Assembly: GCF_015295825.1 (NCBI RefSeq)
Contig: NZ_DVEH01000006.1
Coordinates: forward strand, 1-33,817
Direction: 5' to 3'
Length of the DNA: 33,817 nucleotides
From: Thermosynechococcus sp. M98_K2018_005
Lineage (GTDB): Bacteria; Cyanobacteriota; Cyanobacteriia; Thermosynechococcales; Thermosynechococcaceae
In this document: positions 33,763 to 33,817 of the stretch, one piece after another
Position numbering within the stretch: the first letter of the stretch is position 1
How the letters are laid out: the number at the start of each line of letters is the position of its first letter
Notes under the pieces: generated by a model
Seen by the model: the letters and a program-made list of their open reading frames with translations, nothing else
What the model was told of the DNA's origin: nothing
Database searches by the model: none
Position numbers and translations under genes: made by a program

Positions 33763-33817
33763 CTCAACCCAGATCCTTCATCGCTTTGATAAATAGTTTC
33801 AAAATATAAACAATCCC

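Noticed and set aside
1-33817. CRISPR array, insertion sequence, rRNA or prophage
   Set aside because: No regularly spaced repeats, transposase, integrase, rRNA or phage structural genes were seen on either strand.

Overview
The window looks like chromosomal DNA of a unicellular cyanobacterium, most like the thermophilic Thermosynechococcus group. The sequence shows geranylgeranyl reductase (chlP), a plant-like zeta-carotene isomerase, MenD (needed for phylloquinone), a PucC-type pigment-protein transporter and a very high density of the HIP1 octamer GCGATCGC. The genus is inferred from gene content and sequence feel, not tested. Most of it is ordinary, tightly packed core genome. I see no insertion sequence, prophage or CRISPR array.

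Layout. 1-3000: a universal stress protein 3 nt ahead of a P-type cation ATPase, convergent with a leftward gpmI and ABC exporter (2993-6476). 6477-6759 is a divergent control region. Then comes chlP (rightward), facing the leftward cluster rpsD-prfA-yciI (7994-9994). 10120-16242: an AI-2E family permease, Z-ISO, a CBS-containing ClC protein, cobA, a Sua5/YrdC protein, a broken DUF29 gene and a membrane-anchored thioredoxin-like protein. 16243-21331: a gap with a CRP-like box, an unidentified 416-residue protein, a PucC family transporter preceded by an unlisted 31-residue membrane microprotein, an MFS transporter and a DUF2062 protein. 21291-24373: a cyclophilin lipoprotein and FtsQ (leftward), then a secreted helical-repeat protein and hisB. 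24370-27266: a J-domain/pentapeptide protein, ftsH and tRNA-Gly(UCC). 27438-33762: menD, a small coiled-coil protein, an SbcC/Rad50-like ATPase, a 45-residue single-span membrane protein and an FHA protein with a C-terminal membrane anchor.

How the genes relate. Several serve the photosynthetic membrane: chlP supplies phytyl groups for chlorophyll, Z-ISO works in carotenoid synthesis, menD in phylloquinone, the PucC relative in pigment-protein handling, and FtsH in membrane protein quality control. Translation genes (rpsD, prfA, Sua5, tRNA-Gly) and single metabolic genes (gpmI, hisB, cobA) are interspersed.

The parts most worth a second look are small or non-coding. A perfect TGTGA-N6-TCACA box lies between the 45-residue membrane protein and the FHA gene, and a near-perfect copy lies upstream of the 416-residue protein. 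There are two short membrane protein genes, a three-helix RNA-like fold at 29583-29662, and a DUF29 gene remnant. I did not find one clear new multi-gene system.
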